The position numbers and the translations under genes were made by a program. A stretch of DNA of 64,000 bases from Phormidium ambiguum IAM M-71 (GTDB lineage: Bacteria > Cyanobacteriota > Cyanobacteriia > Cyanobacteriales > Aerosakkonemataceae), in contig NZ_MRCE01000005.1 in the NCBI RefSeq assembly GCF_001904725.1, forward strand, positions 66,269-130,268, read 5' to 3'. The notes under the pieces are model-generated. The model was given only the letters and a program-made list of their open reading frames with translations, did not search any database and was not told the DNA's origin. Shown here piece after piece: positions 15,429-24,105 of the stretch. Numbering within the stretch: position 1 is the first letter of the stretch; each line of letters begins with the position of its first letter.

Positions 15429-15626
15429 ATGTTATATCAGCCTCCAACTAAAAAAACCTCAAAATCCAATTTAAATGCTTTTAAGCAACCTGTACTATGG
15501 CAAGAGTTGACTAACAATCAACAGGAAGCAATTCAGGGAGGAACATTTGATGTTTTTACTAAAGTTGTACAAAAAGAGGACAATCTGATCTCTCAGCATG
15601 GGTATTTCTTTGTAATCCTTCATTGA
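15429..15626 (+). CDS. Double-glycine leader peptide 7
   Basis: 65 aa from the ATG at 15429 after AAGGAG. An upstream in-frame extension to 15312 overlaps peptide 6 and is rejected. The leader ends VLWQELTNNQQEAIQGG with Gly37-Gly38. The core has 27 residues (TFDVFTKVVQKEDN, then LISQHGYFFVILH), mixed charged and hydrophobic. The untranslated leader is a diverged copy of the AATCAAAACT...AAGGAGT leaders before peptides 6 and 8. Confidence 0.8.
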   Translation: MLYQPPTKKTSKSNLNAFKQPVLWQELTNNQQEAIQGGTFDVFTKVVQKEDNLISQHGYFFVILH

Positions 15627-15863
<237 letters not shown>

Positions 15864-15880
15864 GGTACATTTCTGATTAA

Positions 15881-18025
15881 TTACGGATTCAAAAAATCCA
15901 AATGTTCTCCCGGAAGCTGTCTCAACTCTTCCGGTGTTCCTGTTAGTTTCAATTCACCTTGATCTAACAAAATAATCCAATCTGCTCGTTGAATTACTCT
16001 GGGACGATGGCTAATAATAATTGTGGTTTTGCCTTGACGATAAGCTAAAAGTCGGTTTAAAACTTCGGTTTCGGTGACAGGATCGAGTGCGCCTGTTGAT
16101 TCATCTAAAATTAGCACAGGTGGATCGGTGACAATGCCACGAGCGATCGCTAATCGTTGTCTTTGTCCCCCCGAAATATTAGCGCCAAACTCTCCTAAAA
16201 CAGTTTTGTATTTATCAGGTAACTGACTAATAAATTCATCTGCACCAACGATTTGACAAGCAATAACAATTTGTTCAAAACTTACTTGTGGATAACTAAA
16301 CCGAAAATTATCCACAATTGAACGACTCCAAAAATGCGGTTCTTGTGGCACTAAAATCACCTGCCATCGGAGACACTCTAAAGAAACATCCTGTAGATTA
16401 TAAGCCCCAAATCTAATATTTCCAGATTGGGAAGAATATAAACCAGCAATTAGCTTGGCTAGGGTACTTTTACCACAACCAGATTTACCAATTAATGCCG
16501 TAACTTTTCCCCCTGGAATTGTGACTGAAAAATCTTTGAGTAACGCTACTCTACCAACATGATGGAAATTGAGGTTAGTACAATTAATTTCGACATTACT
16601 CGCAATTTCTACCCATTCTTTTTGAGTATCTTCTGAGCTTTCTGGTGTAGCATCAATGATGTCATTTAAACGCTGAGTCGCTGTTTTTGCTCTAGCAAAT
16701 TCATCCATAAAATTGATTTGGGTGTTAATAAAGTTGGTAAAATTGCGATTCACAGCGTTAAAAGCTAATAATTGACCAATAGTTAGATCTTGGTTAATTA
16801 CTAAAACACTGCCAAACCAAAGAATAGCAATGCTACCAATCCCAGAAATTAAGCTAGAAAAAACATTGTTAATAATGGCAATTTGTAGTAACCTTAATGT
16901 CACATTAGCTAATCTACCTAAACGACCTTGCATTTCGTCCCAAGCTTGGGGTGCGGCGCTGGAAGCTTTCAGAGTTAATGCACCTTTGAAAGTTTCGATT
17001 AAAACACCTTGATTTTCCGAATCTGTGACTAAAACATCACGGGTTTTTTGTTGCAGTGCGGGTAAGAATATGAAGGTAGAAAGAGTCATTAAACCAGCTA
17101 AAATAATGGCTGCTACTGTTAGTTTCCAACTGTAGGTTAGCATTAAAATCAAAGATAAAAAAGCAATAAATAATCCGCTTGGTAAGCTGATGATTACTTG
17201 TGAAACTAATAGATTAACTTCCCGAATATCTCTCAGGCGACTGACTATTTCTCCACTGCGATGAGATTCGTAATAAGTCAAAGGTAGTTGTAAAATTTGT
17301 TGAGCAAATTCTAAGGCTAAACCTAATTCTAATCTTTGGGCGAAGTGAGCAACTAAATAAGATTGAACTAATTGTAATACATTGCTGAAAACGATCGCCA
17401 CCATCACCCCAATAGCCACAACAGTTAATAACTGCAAATCTCCTCTAACTATTACCTCGTCGGTAATAATTTGGATTAAAATTGGTAGAGCGAGGGAAAG
17501 AATGCCAATTGCTAAGTTTAATAGCAATACTTCTGCGAGAAGTCCTTGATAGTTCCAAACTCGTTTGAGGAAGCGGGAAAAACCGGAAATGCGATCGCTC
17601 TTTTGGGCATAAAAACGGTCTTCATCTATTACTAAAAGTAACATGACACCGTTTGTCCATCCTTCCATTAATCCTTGCTTGGTTAAATAGCGAATACCCA
17701 CTCCGGGATCGGCGACAATATATTTATTTCTCCGTTGTCCGTATAAAACAACCCAGTGATAACCTTTCCAATGAATAATTGCAGGTAATGGGACTTCATT
17801 TAGGCGATCGATCAACTCAGGAGATGCTTTGACTGAACGAGTATCAAATCCTAAACTTTCCGCACCTCTTCTTAATCCTAAAAGAGTTGTGCCTAACTGT
17901 CCGGTACCCACTGCTTCTCTGACGCGAGAAATCGCAAATTTTCGCCCGTAATATTGAGCAATGGTAGCGAGACAAGCAGCACCACAATCTTCTTCACTAT
18001 GTTGGATAGTAATTGGATATTTCAT
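15881..18025 (-). CDS. C39-peptidase ABC exporter for double-glycine peptides (PCAT)
   Basis: 714 aa with three parts in order. First is an N-terminal C39 peptidase (catalytic Cys14 in EEDCGAACL, His90 in WKGYHWVVLYG, Asp106 in VADPGVG) that cuts leaders after Gly-Gly. Second is a six-segment ABC membrane domain (about 155-440). Third is an ATPase domain with Walker A GKSGCGKST near 513-521, signature NISGGQRQRLAIARG and Walker B VLILDEST. This is the bacteriocin/peptide exporter architecture, the family of cyanobacterial PteB. It converges with the first peptide series and diverges from the second, with operator site 3 in the divergent promoter. It would act with the HlyD protein at 18882 and an outer-membrane TolC-like protein not found here. 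Confidence 0.93.
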   Translation of the reverse strand: MKYPITIQHSEEDCGAACLATIAQYYGRKFAISRVREAVGTGQLGTTLLGLRRGAESLGFDTRSVKASPELIDRLNEVPLPAIIHWKGYHWVVLYGQRRNKYIVADPGVGIRYLTKQGLMEGWTNGVMLLLVIDEDRFYAQKSDRISGFSRFLKRVWNYQGLLAEVLLLNLAIGILSLALPILIQIITDEVIVRGDLQLLTVVAIGVMVAIVFSNVLQLVQSYLVAHFAQRLELGLALEFAQQILQLPLTYYESHRSGEIVSRLRDIREVNLLVSQVIISLPSGLFIAFLSLILMLTYSWKLTVAAIILAGLMTLSTFIFLPALQQKTRDVLVTDSENQGVLIETFKGALTLKASSAAPQAWDEMQGRLGRLANVTLRLLQIAIINNVFSSLISGIGSIAILWFGSVLVINQDLTIGQLLAFNAVNRNFTNFINTQINFMDEFARAKTATQRLNDIIDATPESSEDTQKEWVEIASNVEINCTNLNFHHVGRVALLKDFSVTIPGGKVTALIGKSGCGKSTLAKLIAGLYSSQSGNIRFGAYNLQDVSLECLRWQVILVPQEPHFWSRSIVDNFRFSYPQVSFEQIVIACQIVGADEFISQLPDKYKTVLGEFGANISGGQRQRLAIARGIVTDPPVLILDESTGALDPVTETEVLNRLLAYRQGKTTIIISHRPRVIQRADWIILLDQGELKLTGTPEELRQLPGEHLDFLNP

Positions 18026-18117
18026 CTTTAATTAGTCTCAGTATTTTTCAGGTAAACATTAATACAAATAGCTTTATACTCGATCGGCAAAACCTCAGAT
18101 TGAATAGCAAAGTCATA

Positions 18118-18148
18118 GCAAGAATGTGCAAAAAAAGCAAAGCTGTGC
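18118..18148. promoter_or_regulatory. Putative AraC-type operator, site 3
   Basis: GCAAGAATGTGC (18118-18129) and GCAAAGCTGTGC (18137-18148), 19 bp apart as in sites 1 and 2. It lies in the divergent region, 93 bases upstream of the exporter start and 96 upstream of peptide 9, so one site could serve both directions. Confidence 0.72.
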
Positions 18149-18165
18149 AATAGAATTAATAAATC

Positions 18166-18191
18166 GTTTACTATCATTAAAGATAGTAAAC
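18166..18191. promoter_or_regulatory. Perfect palindrome GTTTACTATC / GATAGTAAAC
   Basis: Ten-base perfect arms around the loop ATTAAA, located between operator site 3 and peptide 9. It could be a binding site for a dimeric regulator, such as the RppA-like protein encoded downstream, or a hairpin in the 5' untranslated region. There is no U-run, so it is not a standard terminator. Confidence 0.5.
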
Positions 18192-18243
18192 TAAAAGTAT
18201 TTTTCTACTGAAGATTTGACAATCATTTTAAGGAGCTAAAAAA

Positions 18244-18474
18244 TTGTCTCATGAAATTTGGATCAAAAATTCCCCAAAGGCTGGAGTTCAAACAACTCAG
18301 GTAGAAGGATTAGTTCTTGATTTAACTGAACAGGAACAAGAAATGATTTCTGGTTTCGGAGGACGCGACGATGGTTGGGCATCTGAGATTAAAATAACAG
18401 TTCAAAGCCCAGAATTACAGAAAAAGTGGCTTGTTTCTAATTTTAGGTATGAACTTTCAGATTTAACACCTTAA
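18244..18474 (+). CDS. Double-glycine leader peptide 9 (TTG start)
   Basis: 76 aa, the longest of the set. It starts at TTG, supported by AAGGAG nine bases upstream and by the position of the leader motif. The leader VLDLTEQEQEMISGFGG has Gly39-Gly40 after an ISG, so the cut could follow residue 40. The 36-residue core is charged (RDDGWASEIKI, then TVQSPELQKKW) and Cys-free. It is the first gene of the second peptide series, which runs into the HlyD gene. Confidence 0.75.
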   Translation: MSHEIWIKNSPKAGVQTTQVEGLVLDLTEQEQEMISGFGGRDDGWASEIKITVQSPELQKKWLVSNFRYELSDLTP

Positions 18475-18524
18475 CGTGAGAAGTGAGTGATAATAAGATA
18501 CTCAAAAAATGAGGAAATATAACC

Positions 18525-18716
18525 ATGTCCAAAAAATCAAAAGAACAGTTATTACAGTTGGATAAACGCTTGTATCAGGAAATTTCGGAAATCGAAGCTA
18601 GTAATTGGAAAGGAGGAACTTTGTCAGTGCATGAACTAGGTCATGCGTTGGGAAGACCACATATAAATCAATCAACCCCTTTGATAGCAAAAGCTTTAGT
18701 TAATAATGAAAACTAA
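18525..18716 (+). CDS. Double-glycine leader peptide 10 with HExxHxxGxxH core
   Basis: 63 aa, GAGGAAAT before the ATG. The leader LLQLDKRLYQEISEIEASNW ends with Lys29 and Gly30-Gly31, and is homologous to the leader of peptide 3. The 32-residue core begins TLSVHELGHALGRPHINQ: it contains the complete metzincin zinc signature HExxHxxGxxH (His36, Glu37, His40, Gly43, His46). The peptide is far too short for a protease fold. The motif may have been captured from a matrixin-type gene or selected for metal binding. Its last codons overlap the start of peptide 11 by 11 bases, implying coupled translation. Confidence 0.8.
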   Translation: MSKKSKEQLLQLDKRLYQEISEIEASNWKGGTLSVHELGHALGRPHINQSTPLIAKALVNNEN

Positions 18717-18861
18717 TTCAACAATTCAATCAAATCTTTGGCAAGATCTCAGTGAAAGTCAGCAGGAGTTTTTTAAGGGAGGAATGCTGAGAAAACAGGA
18801 TAAATCGCTTAGTCCAGGCGGTGGGGGAGTAAACGAAATTAAGTTTAATGATGGCAATTAA
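18706..18861 (+). CDS. Double-glycine leader peptide 11
   Basis: 51 aa, overlapping the end of peptide 10 by 11 bases and thus probably translated by coupling. A short leader (LWQDLSESQQEFFKGG) puts Gly-Gly at 25-26, the shortest leader in the cluster. The 25-residue core is MLRKQDKSLSPGGGGVNEIK, ending in FNDGN. Twenty bases separate it from the HlyD gene, tying peptides 9-11 and the exporter partner into one transcript. Confidence 0.78.
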   Translation: MKTNSTIQSNLWQDLSESQQEFFKGGMLRKQDKSLSPGGGGVNEIKFNDGN

Positions 18862-18881
18862 GATCGCCCAATTATCATAAA

Positions 18882-20465
18882 ATGACAACAGAAATAAATT
18901 TGGATTCCGTTCTTAAAACCGAATCAAAAAGTCAATATCAGGTGAATCCCAGTTTTCTCCAAACTGCTAAAGCGGATGAATTTTTACCTCCTATTAGTAG
19001 ATGGGCAATTGTTGGCGGATTGTTATTAGTTGGAACAATGGGAACAGCGATCGCTTATGCGGCGATCGCTCCCTACAATGTTACTGTAAAAGCTCCCGCT
19101 ACAGTTCGTCCTGCGGGAGAACTTCGGATTGTGGAAGCGGCGACAGCGGGAATAGTTAAACAAATTGCAGTTAAAGAAAATCAGGTAGTTAAACAGGGAG
19201 AGGCGATCGCTTTTCTAGATTCCTCACAACTTTTAACTAAACAAAGTCAACTCGAAGGAAATATTCAAAGTTACCAACTCCAATTAAATCAAATTTCTGC
19301 TCAAATCAACGCTTTAGAAAATCAATTAACCGCCGAAAATCGAGCTATTCAACGCACAATTGCTTCTGCTCAAGCTGATTTAAGCCGCAAACAAAAAGAG
19401 TATCAAGAACAAAACACTAGCGTACTTACAGAAGTGCAAGCAGCTGAAGCGAACTTGAAATTAGCTGAATCAGAATGGCAAAAATCTCAGGAAGATTTAC
19501 AGAAAGAACAAGCAAATTTACAAACAGTTATTGCTAATTTAAAAGCAGCTGAAGCTAGTTTAAAAGCCGCAATTTCTAAACTTAATCGCTATTCACCTTT
19601 ACGAAAATCTGGGGCAATTTCCCTGGATTTACTGGAAGAAATTAAGCTGGCGGTTGACCAACAAAATCAAGCAGTCACCGGACAAAAAGCTGCTTTAGAA
19701 GTACAAAGAAAAGTAGTTGAAAGCCAAAGTAAAACTGTGGCGAGACAAGAACAAGCGGTAGCTGTAGCCAAAGCTAAATTAATCGGAATTCAAGCTACTC
19801 TTAATCCTAGTAATGCAGCAGTTGTGATTGCTTCCGAACGAATAGCGGAAGAAAAAGCTAAAGGTGAAGCAACTTTAGCGAATTTAAATAAAGAACGCGA
19901 AGCTTTAGTCCAGCGTCGGGTGGAAATTCAAAATCAAATTAATCGAGATCGCCAAGAACTGCAACAATTAAAAGAAGATATTAAAAAAACTATTGTGCGT
20001 TCTCCTGTAAGCGGAACAATTTTTCAATTGAACTTACGAAATTCAGGACAAAATGTAGAATCAGGGACAACAATTGCTCAAATTTCTCCTAGTTCTGGTA
20101 AGTTAATTATTAAAGCTAAAGTAGCGGCTCAAGATATTGGAAAAATTGCGTTAGGACAAAAATCTTTAATGCGAGTTTCTGCTTATCCTTATCCTGATTA
20201 TGGAGTTTTGTCTGGAAAAGTAAGTGCGATCGGTCCTGATACTGTGATTCCGCAAAATAATACTATTGCTCAAACTCCTTCATATTATGAAGTAAATATT
20301 CAACCGGAAAAAAGTTATTTATTTAAAGGCGATCGAACTAATGAATCAGGTTGTTGTCAGTATCCAATTCAACCAGGAATGGAAATAACAGCAAATATTA
20401 TTACTCATCAAGAAACCATACTCTCATTTCTGCTCAGAAAAGCTCGGTTGCTCGCAGATATATAA
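18882..20465 (+). CDS. HlyD family periplasmic adaptor of the peptide exporter
   Basis: 527 aa. A short cytoplasmic N-terminus is followed by one membrane segment (AIVGGLLLVGTMGTAIAYAA, about 43-63), a lipoyl half (VKAPATVRPAGELRIVEAA), a very long alpha-hairpin coiled coil (about 115-370) with Gln/Glu/Lys-rich heptads, then the second lipoyl half (TIVRSPVSGTIFQLNL) and beta-barrel. This is the adaptor for a type I secretion complex, bridging the C39 ABC exporter to an outer-membrane channel; PteA plays this part in the Synechococcus peptide system. It directly follows peptides 9-11, and its stop codon overlaps a possible start of the response regulator gene. Confidence 0.92.
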   Translation: MTTEINLDSVLKTESKSQYQVNPSFLQTAKADEFLPPISRWAIVGGLLLVGTMGTAIAYAAIAPYNVTVKAPATVRPAGELRIVEAATAGIVKQIAVKENQVVKQGEAIAFLDSSQLLTKQSQLEGNIQSYQLQLNQISAQINALENQLTAENRAIQRTIASAQADLSRKQKEYQEQNTSVLTEVQAAEANLKLAESEWQKSQEDLQKEQANLQTVIANLKAAEASLKAAISKLNRYSPLRKSGAISLDLLEEIKLAVDQQNQAVTGQKAALEVQRKVVESQSKTVARQEQAVAVAKAKLIGIQATLNPSNAAVVIASERIAEEKAKGEATLANLNKEREALVQRRVEIQNQINRDRQELQQLKEDIKKTIVRSPVSGTIFQLNLRNSGQNVESGTTIAQISPSSGKLIIKAKVAAQDIGKIALGQKSLMRVSAYPYPDYGVLSGKVSAIGPDTVIPQNNTIAQTPSYYEVNIQPEKSYLFKGDRTNESGCCQYPIQPGMEITANIITHQETILSFLLRKARLLADI

Positions 20466-20503
20466 TGAAGGTAGTTGAGCGATCGAGTTTTATATTTGAT
20501 TTT

Positions 20504-21199
20504 ATGAGAGTTTTGCTAGTCGAAGATGAGCCAGATTTAGGTGCAGCGATTAAGCGAATTTTGCAGCAAGAAAAGTATGTGGTTGATTGGGTGCAAAATG
20601 GGATAGAAGCCTGGAATTATTTATCAGATGAACAAACACAATATACTCTGGCGATCTTTGATTGGTTATTACCAGGAATTTCAGGATTAGAGTTGTGCAA
20701 AAAAGTGCGATCGCAACGCAATTCTTTACCAATTTTAATGTTAACAGCTAAAGATCATGAACAAGATAAAGTTGCTGGATTAGATGCTGGCGCAGATGAT
20801 TATTTGGTGAAACCTTTCGGAATGGCGGAACTTTTGGCGAGGTTAAGAGCACTGCAAAGGCGATCGCCTCAACTCCAACCCCAAAAACTAACAGTTGGAA
20901 ATCTAAGTTTAGATTACAGCACTCGCACTGTTTGTTTTCAAAATAGTAAAGGTGAAAATCAAGTTATTTCTCTCACTACTAAAGAGTTTCAACTGTTGGA
21001 ATATTTTATGAAACATCCTAACTTTGTTCTTAGTACCGATCAAATTCGGAATCAGTTGTGGGAAATGAGTGCAGAACCTATTAGTAATGTTGTGGCGGCG
21101 CAAGTACGTTTATTGCGGCGCAAATTAGCTGCTAGCAATTGTCCTGATTTGATTGAAACTTTACATGGTATGGGATATCGTTTCAACCCTAATTTATGA
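20504..21199 (+). CDS. rppA: OmpR/PhoB-type response regulator, RppA-like
   Basis: About 231 aa from the ATG at 20504 (MRVLLVEDEPDLGAAIKR); a start at 20465 overlapping the HlyD stop is possible but adds a non-conserved extension. The receiver domain shows the acidic pair VEDEPD, the phospho-acceptor in TLAIFDWLLPG (Asp near 53) and the Lys in LVKPFG. The C-terminal winged helix (about 130-231) binds DNA. The sequence resembles cyanobacterial RppA/NrsR proteins. The gene is in the same direction as the peptide-exporter operon and overlaps its kinase gene, so it is likely to be cotranscribed. Whether it controls the peptides or a separate redox/metal response is open. Confidence 0.88.
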   Translation: MRVLLVEDEPDLGAAIKRILQQEKYVVDWVQNGIEAWNYLSDEQTQYTLAIFDWLLPGISGLELCKKVRSQRNSLPILMLTAKDHEQDKVAGLDAGADDYLVKPFGMAELLARLRALQRRSPQLQPQKLTVGNLSLDYSTRTVCFQNSKGENQVISLTTKEFQLLEYFMKHPNFVLSTDQIRNQLWEMSAEPISNVVAAQVRLLRRKLAASNCPDLIETLHGMGYRFNPNL

Positions 21200-22590
21200 A
21201 TCAAAATAAACTATTTAACCGAACTCGCACTCGCTTGGCTTTATCTTATGCTGGAGTGATGGGAATAATTTTAAGTTTGTCGGGATTTGGTGTTTATGAA
21301 GCGATCGCTCATGCTCATCGTGTAGCGATCGATCGTGAGTTAGAATCTGTAGCTGGAACTCTTCATGACAGCATTGAATTAAAGTTAAAACAACCCGGAG
21401 TTTTAGAACCGATTATTAAGGAACTTTTACCCAATCTCTGTTTAACAAGATCTAGTTGTATAACAGAGAAGGTTCGTTCTTCTCATCACGTTCTCAGTGC
21501 TATTAATCAAGGGAATTACTATATTCGATTTTTTGATACTTCAGGACAATTAATTGGTATAGCTGGTACTCATCCAGAGGGTTTACCGTTAGTTCTAAAT
21601 AAAGAGAAATGGCAAAATCTTCAAGATAGTAAAGGTAATTTTCATCATCAAATTACTATATCCTTGCATACCCGCGATTATCGTGATTGGGGATACTTTC
21701 AAGTCGGGCGCAGTCTCAAAGATTTGAATGAGTACCTCAATAATGTTAAATGGATTATGAAATTAGGATTACCAACCACGTTGATTTTAGTAGCTGTTTC
21801 TAGTTGGTGGTTAGCAGGTTTAGCAATGCAACCAATTTACCAATCTTACAGACAAATCCAACAATTTACAGCCGATGCTGCCCATGAGTTACGCACACCT
21901 TTGGCCGCAACACAGGCAACCATAGAATCTGCACATTCAATATCTAATTTGGATGAAAAAGAAATTCAAGAAATTCTCGAAACGATCGCTCGACAAAATC
22001 GCAGATTAATCCAATTAGTCGCTGATTTGTTACTCTTAGCGCGTTTAGAACAGCAAGCTACGCCAAAGCAATTTCAAGTTTGTTGTTTAGATGATATTAT
22101 TGGTGATTTAGTTGAAGAATTTGCGGCTTTGGCTATTTCAAAATCAGTAAACTTAACTGCTGATATTCAAGTTAATAAGTCTTTGAAAGTTATGGGTAAT
22201 GAAGAACAACTTTATCGCTTAGTTTCTAACTTAATTATTAATGCTATTCAATACACTCCCGCTAAGGGTCAAGTAACAGTTATATTAGATAGTATTGACA
22301 ATCAAGCTTTAATTCAAATTCAAGATACAGGTATTGGTATTCCACTTGTTGAACAAAAACGAATTTTCGATCGCTTCTACCGCGTCAATAGCGATCGCTC
22401 TCGTCACACAGGCGGATCGGGATTAGGATTAGCGATCGCTAAAGCAATCATTCAATCCCACAAAGGCAGCATACAATTACAAAGTGAATTAAACAAAGGT
22501 AGCACTTTTACTATTAAATTACCCTTAGAAAATACAGTACAAAAAAGCGATCGGGCAAACTACCCCTTTTACCTAAAATGGTTCTCCTAA
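21196..22590 (+). CDS. rppB: Sensor histidine kinase, RppB-like
   Basis: 464 aa. ATGA overlap with the response regulator stop shows translational coupling. A first membrane segment (about 14-38), a periplasmic sensing region (about 40-180) with two Cys (NLCLTRSSC) and a second membrane segment (about 186-208) lead into the HisKA box DAAHELRTPLAA (His about 233) and an ATPase domain (N box LIINAIQYTPAKG, G1 DTGIGI, G2 HTGGSGLGLAIAKAI). This layout matches RppB/NrsS-type kinases. The Cys pair in the sensor domain could respond to redox or metal. It is followed by a hairpin terminator at 22605-22629, which closes this transcription unit. Confidence 0.9.
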   Translation: MNQNKLFNRTRTRLALSYAGVMGIILSLSGFGVYEAIAHAHRVAIDRELESVAGTLHDSIELKLKQPGVLEPIIKELLPNLCLTRSSCITEKVRSSHHVLSAINQGNYYIRFFDTSGQLIGIAGTHPEGLPLVLNKEKWQNLQDSKGNFHHQITISLHTRDYRDWGYFQVGRSLKDLNEYLNNVKWIMKLGLPTTLILVAVSSWWLAGLAMQPIYQSYRQIQQFTADAAHELRTPLAATQATIESAHSISNLDEKEIQEILETIARQNRRLIQLVADLLLLARLEQQATPKQFQVCCLDDIIGDLVEEFAALAISKSVNLTADIQVNKSLKVMGNEEQLYRLVSNLIINAIQYTPAKGQVTVILDSIDNQALIQIQDTGIGIPLVEQKRIFDRFYRVNSDRSRHTGGSGLGLAIAKAIIQSHKGSIQLQSELNKGSTFTIKLPLENTVQKSDRANYPFYLKWFS

Positions 22591-22604
22591 TATTGTATAC
22601 AGAC

Positions 22605-22629
22605 CCCCGACTTCTTGAAGAAGTCGGGG
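22605..22629. terminator. CCCCGACTTC hairpin (repeat copy 2)
   Basis: Perfect 10-bp stem CCCCGACTTC / GAAGTCGGGG around TTGAA, just after the kinase gene and before the convergent amidohydrolase end. Same family as 209-237. There is no long U-run, so it may be a bidirectional stop or simply a dispersed repeat. Confidence 0.6.
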
Positions 22630-22644
22630 ATCTCGTTTCCCAAA

Positions 22645-23886
22645 TTACCAATTTTCAGAAAAATACTTTTCCACACAACGTACAAAAATTTCCACACCCA
22701 TTCCTAACACAGTTTCATCAAAATCAAATCTGGGGTGATGATGGGGAAAAGCTAAATTTAAATTGGGATTAGCTGAACCCAAAAAGAAATAACAACCTGG
22801 AACTTCTTGCAGAAAGAAAGACATATCTTCTGCACCCATTGTTTGACATTCCGGTATTATTCCTAAAGGAGTTTCCACAACATTTACTGCTACAGACCTA
22901 ACTAATTCCGCAATACCTGGATCGTTAATTGTTGCTGGATATTGTTTGCGATAATCTAATTTGTATGAAGCACCATAAGCTTGGCAAACTCCAGCAATCA
23001 TTTGTTCAAGTTTTTGGGGTAACATTTCGCCAACAGCAGGGTTAAAATAACGTACTGTACCGCCAAGTTCAGCTTTGTCTGCTATGACATTAAATGCGCT
23101 ACCAGCTTGGAATTTACCTATTGTTATTACTGCCGAATCAATAGGATTAACATTGCGGGACACAATAGTTTGTAAATTATTAACTATTTGGGAAGCAACT
23201 AATATTGAATCAACTGTTTGATGAGGCATTGCCCCATGTCCACCTTTACCAAAAATTGTGCAACTAAATGCTTCAGTAGCTGCCATTAATGCACCAGTTC
23301 GTACACCTACTGTCCCCATTGGTAAGACATTCCACAAATGTAAACCAACGATCGCATCAACATCAGGATTTTTTAATACTTCCGCTTCAATCATTGGTTT
23401 TGCACCACCTGGCCCTTCTTCAGCGGGTTGGAAAATAATTTTTACTATTCCGGTAAAATTTTGTCGATGTTCCTGAAGAAAATAAGCTGTTCCTAATGCA
23501 ATAGCTGTATGTCCATCATGTCCGCAAGCGTGCATAATGCCTTCATGTTGCGATCGATAACTCACCTCATTTTCTTCTTTAATCGGTAAAGCATCCATAT
23601 CCGCACGAATAGCTAAAACTTTAGTTTTTTCAGATACTTCTGAACTAAACTTTTCCCCCTTAATAATCGCTACAATACCTGTCTGTGCAATCCCAGTTTG
23701 ATGTTCAATTCCCCATTCAGTTAACTTTTTTGCAATAAATTCTGATGTTAGTTTTTCCTGAAAGGCAAGTTCAGGACGTTCGTGTATGCTTCTGCGCCAT
23801 GCCACAAGTTGAGGCTGTAATTGTCGAATTTCTAGGCGAATTCGAGACAAATCTATGCTCGGAGAATAGGGTAATGAGGATATCAT
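22645..23886 (-). CDS. M20 family N-acyl-amino acid amidohydrolase
   Basis: About 413 aa from the ATG at 23886 (MISSLPYSPS); the upstream extension to 23976 is not family-like. It belongs to the M20/ILR1-HipO group of zinc amidohydrolases that release amino acids from N-acyl conjugates. Visible metal and catalytic motifs are LAIRADMDALPIKE, YRSQHEGIMHACGHDGHTA (Cys and His ligands), FQPAEEGPGGAKPMIEAEVL and a final HHHPRFDF. The dimerisation insert starts near KGGHGAMPHQTVD. It is monocistronic, converging with the kinase gene. Physiological substrate unknown. Confidence 0.88.
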   Translation of the reverse strand: MISSLPYSPSIDLSRIRLEIRQLQPQLVAWRRSIHERPELAFQEKLTSEFIAKKLTEWGIEHQTGIAQTGIVAIIKGEKFSSEVSEKTKVLAIRADMDALPIKEENEVSYRSQHEGIMHACGHDGHTAIALGTAYFLQEHRQNFTGIVKIIFQPAEEGPGGAKPMIEAEVLKNPDVDAIVGLHLWNVLPMGTVGVRTGALMAATEAFSCTIFGKGGHGAMPHQTVDSILVASQIVNNLQTIVSRNVNPIDSAVITIGKFQAGSAFNVIADKAELGGTVRYFNPAVGEMLPQKLEQMIAGVCQAYGASYKLDYRKQYPATINDPGIAELVRSVAVNVVETPLGIIPECQTMGAEDMSFFLQEVPGCYFFLGSANPNLNLAFPHHHPRFDFDETVLGMGVEIFVRCVEKYFSENW

Positions 23887-24067
23887 TTCTAAAACTTTGT
23901 TAGGAGAAATTTGGATTTGGATATAGATTGTTGGTTCAGATTTTTTGCTGCTTACTTTAAAGCAGTTTCTCTTCACACCACTAACTTCCCTTTGGCCATC
24001 GGGAGTTTTTCATATAGCTTAACACAATTATTCGTTGTCATTACAACTCTGAGTTATGACAAGATTA

Positions 24068-24093
24068 TAGAGACGTTGCCAAAAACGTCTCTA
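24068..24093. terminator. Hairpin TAGAGACGTT / AACGTCTCTA
   Basis: Ten-base perfect arms around GCCAAA, downstream of the menB stop codon on the minus strand. A related perfect palindrome occurs at 26837-26864. It is a member of a dispersed GAGACGTT hairpin family and a plausible menB terminator. Confidence 0.55.
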
Positions 24094-24105
24094 TATTTAA
24101 TGCCT

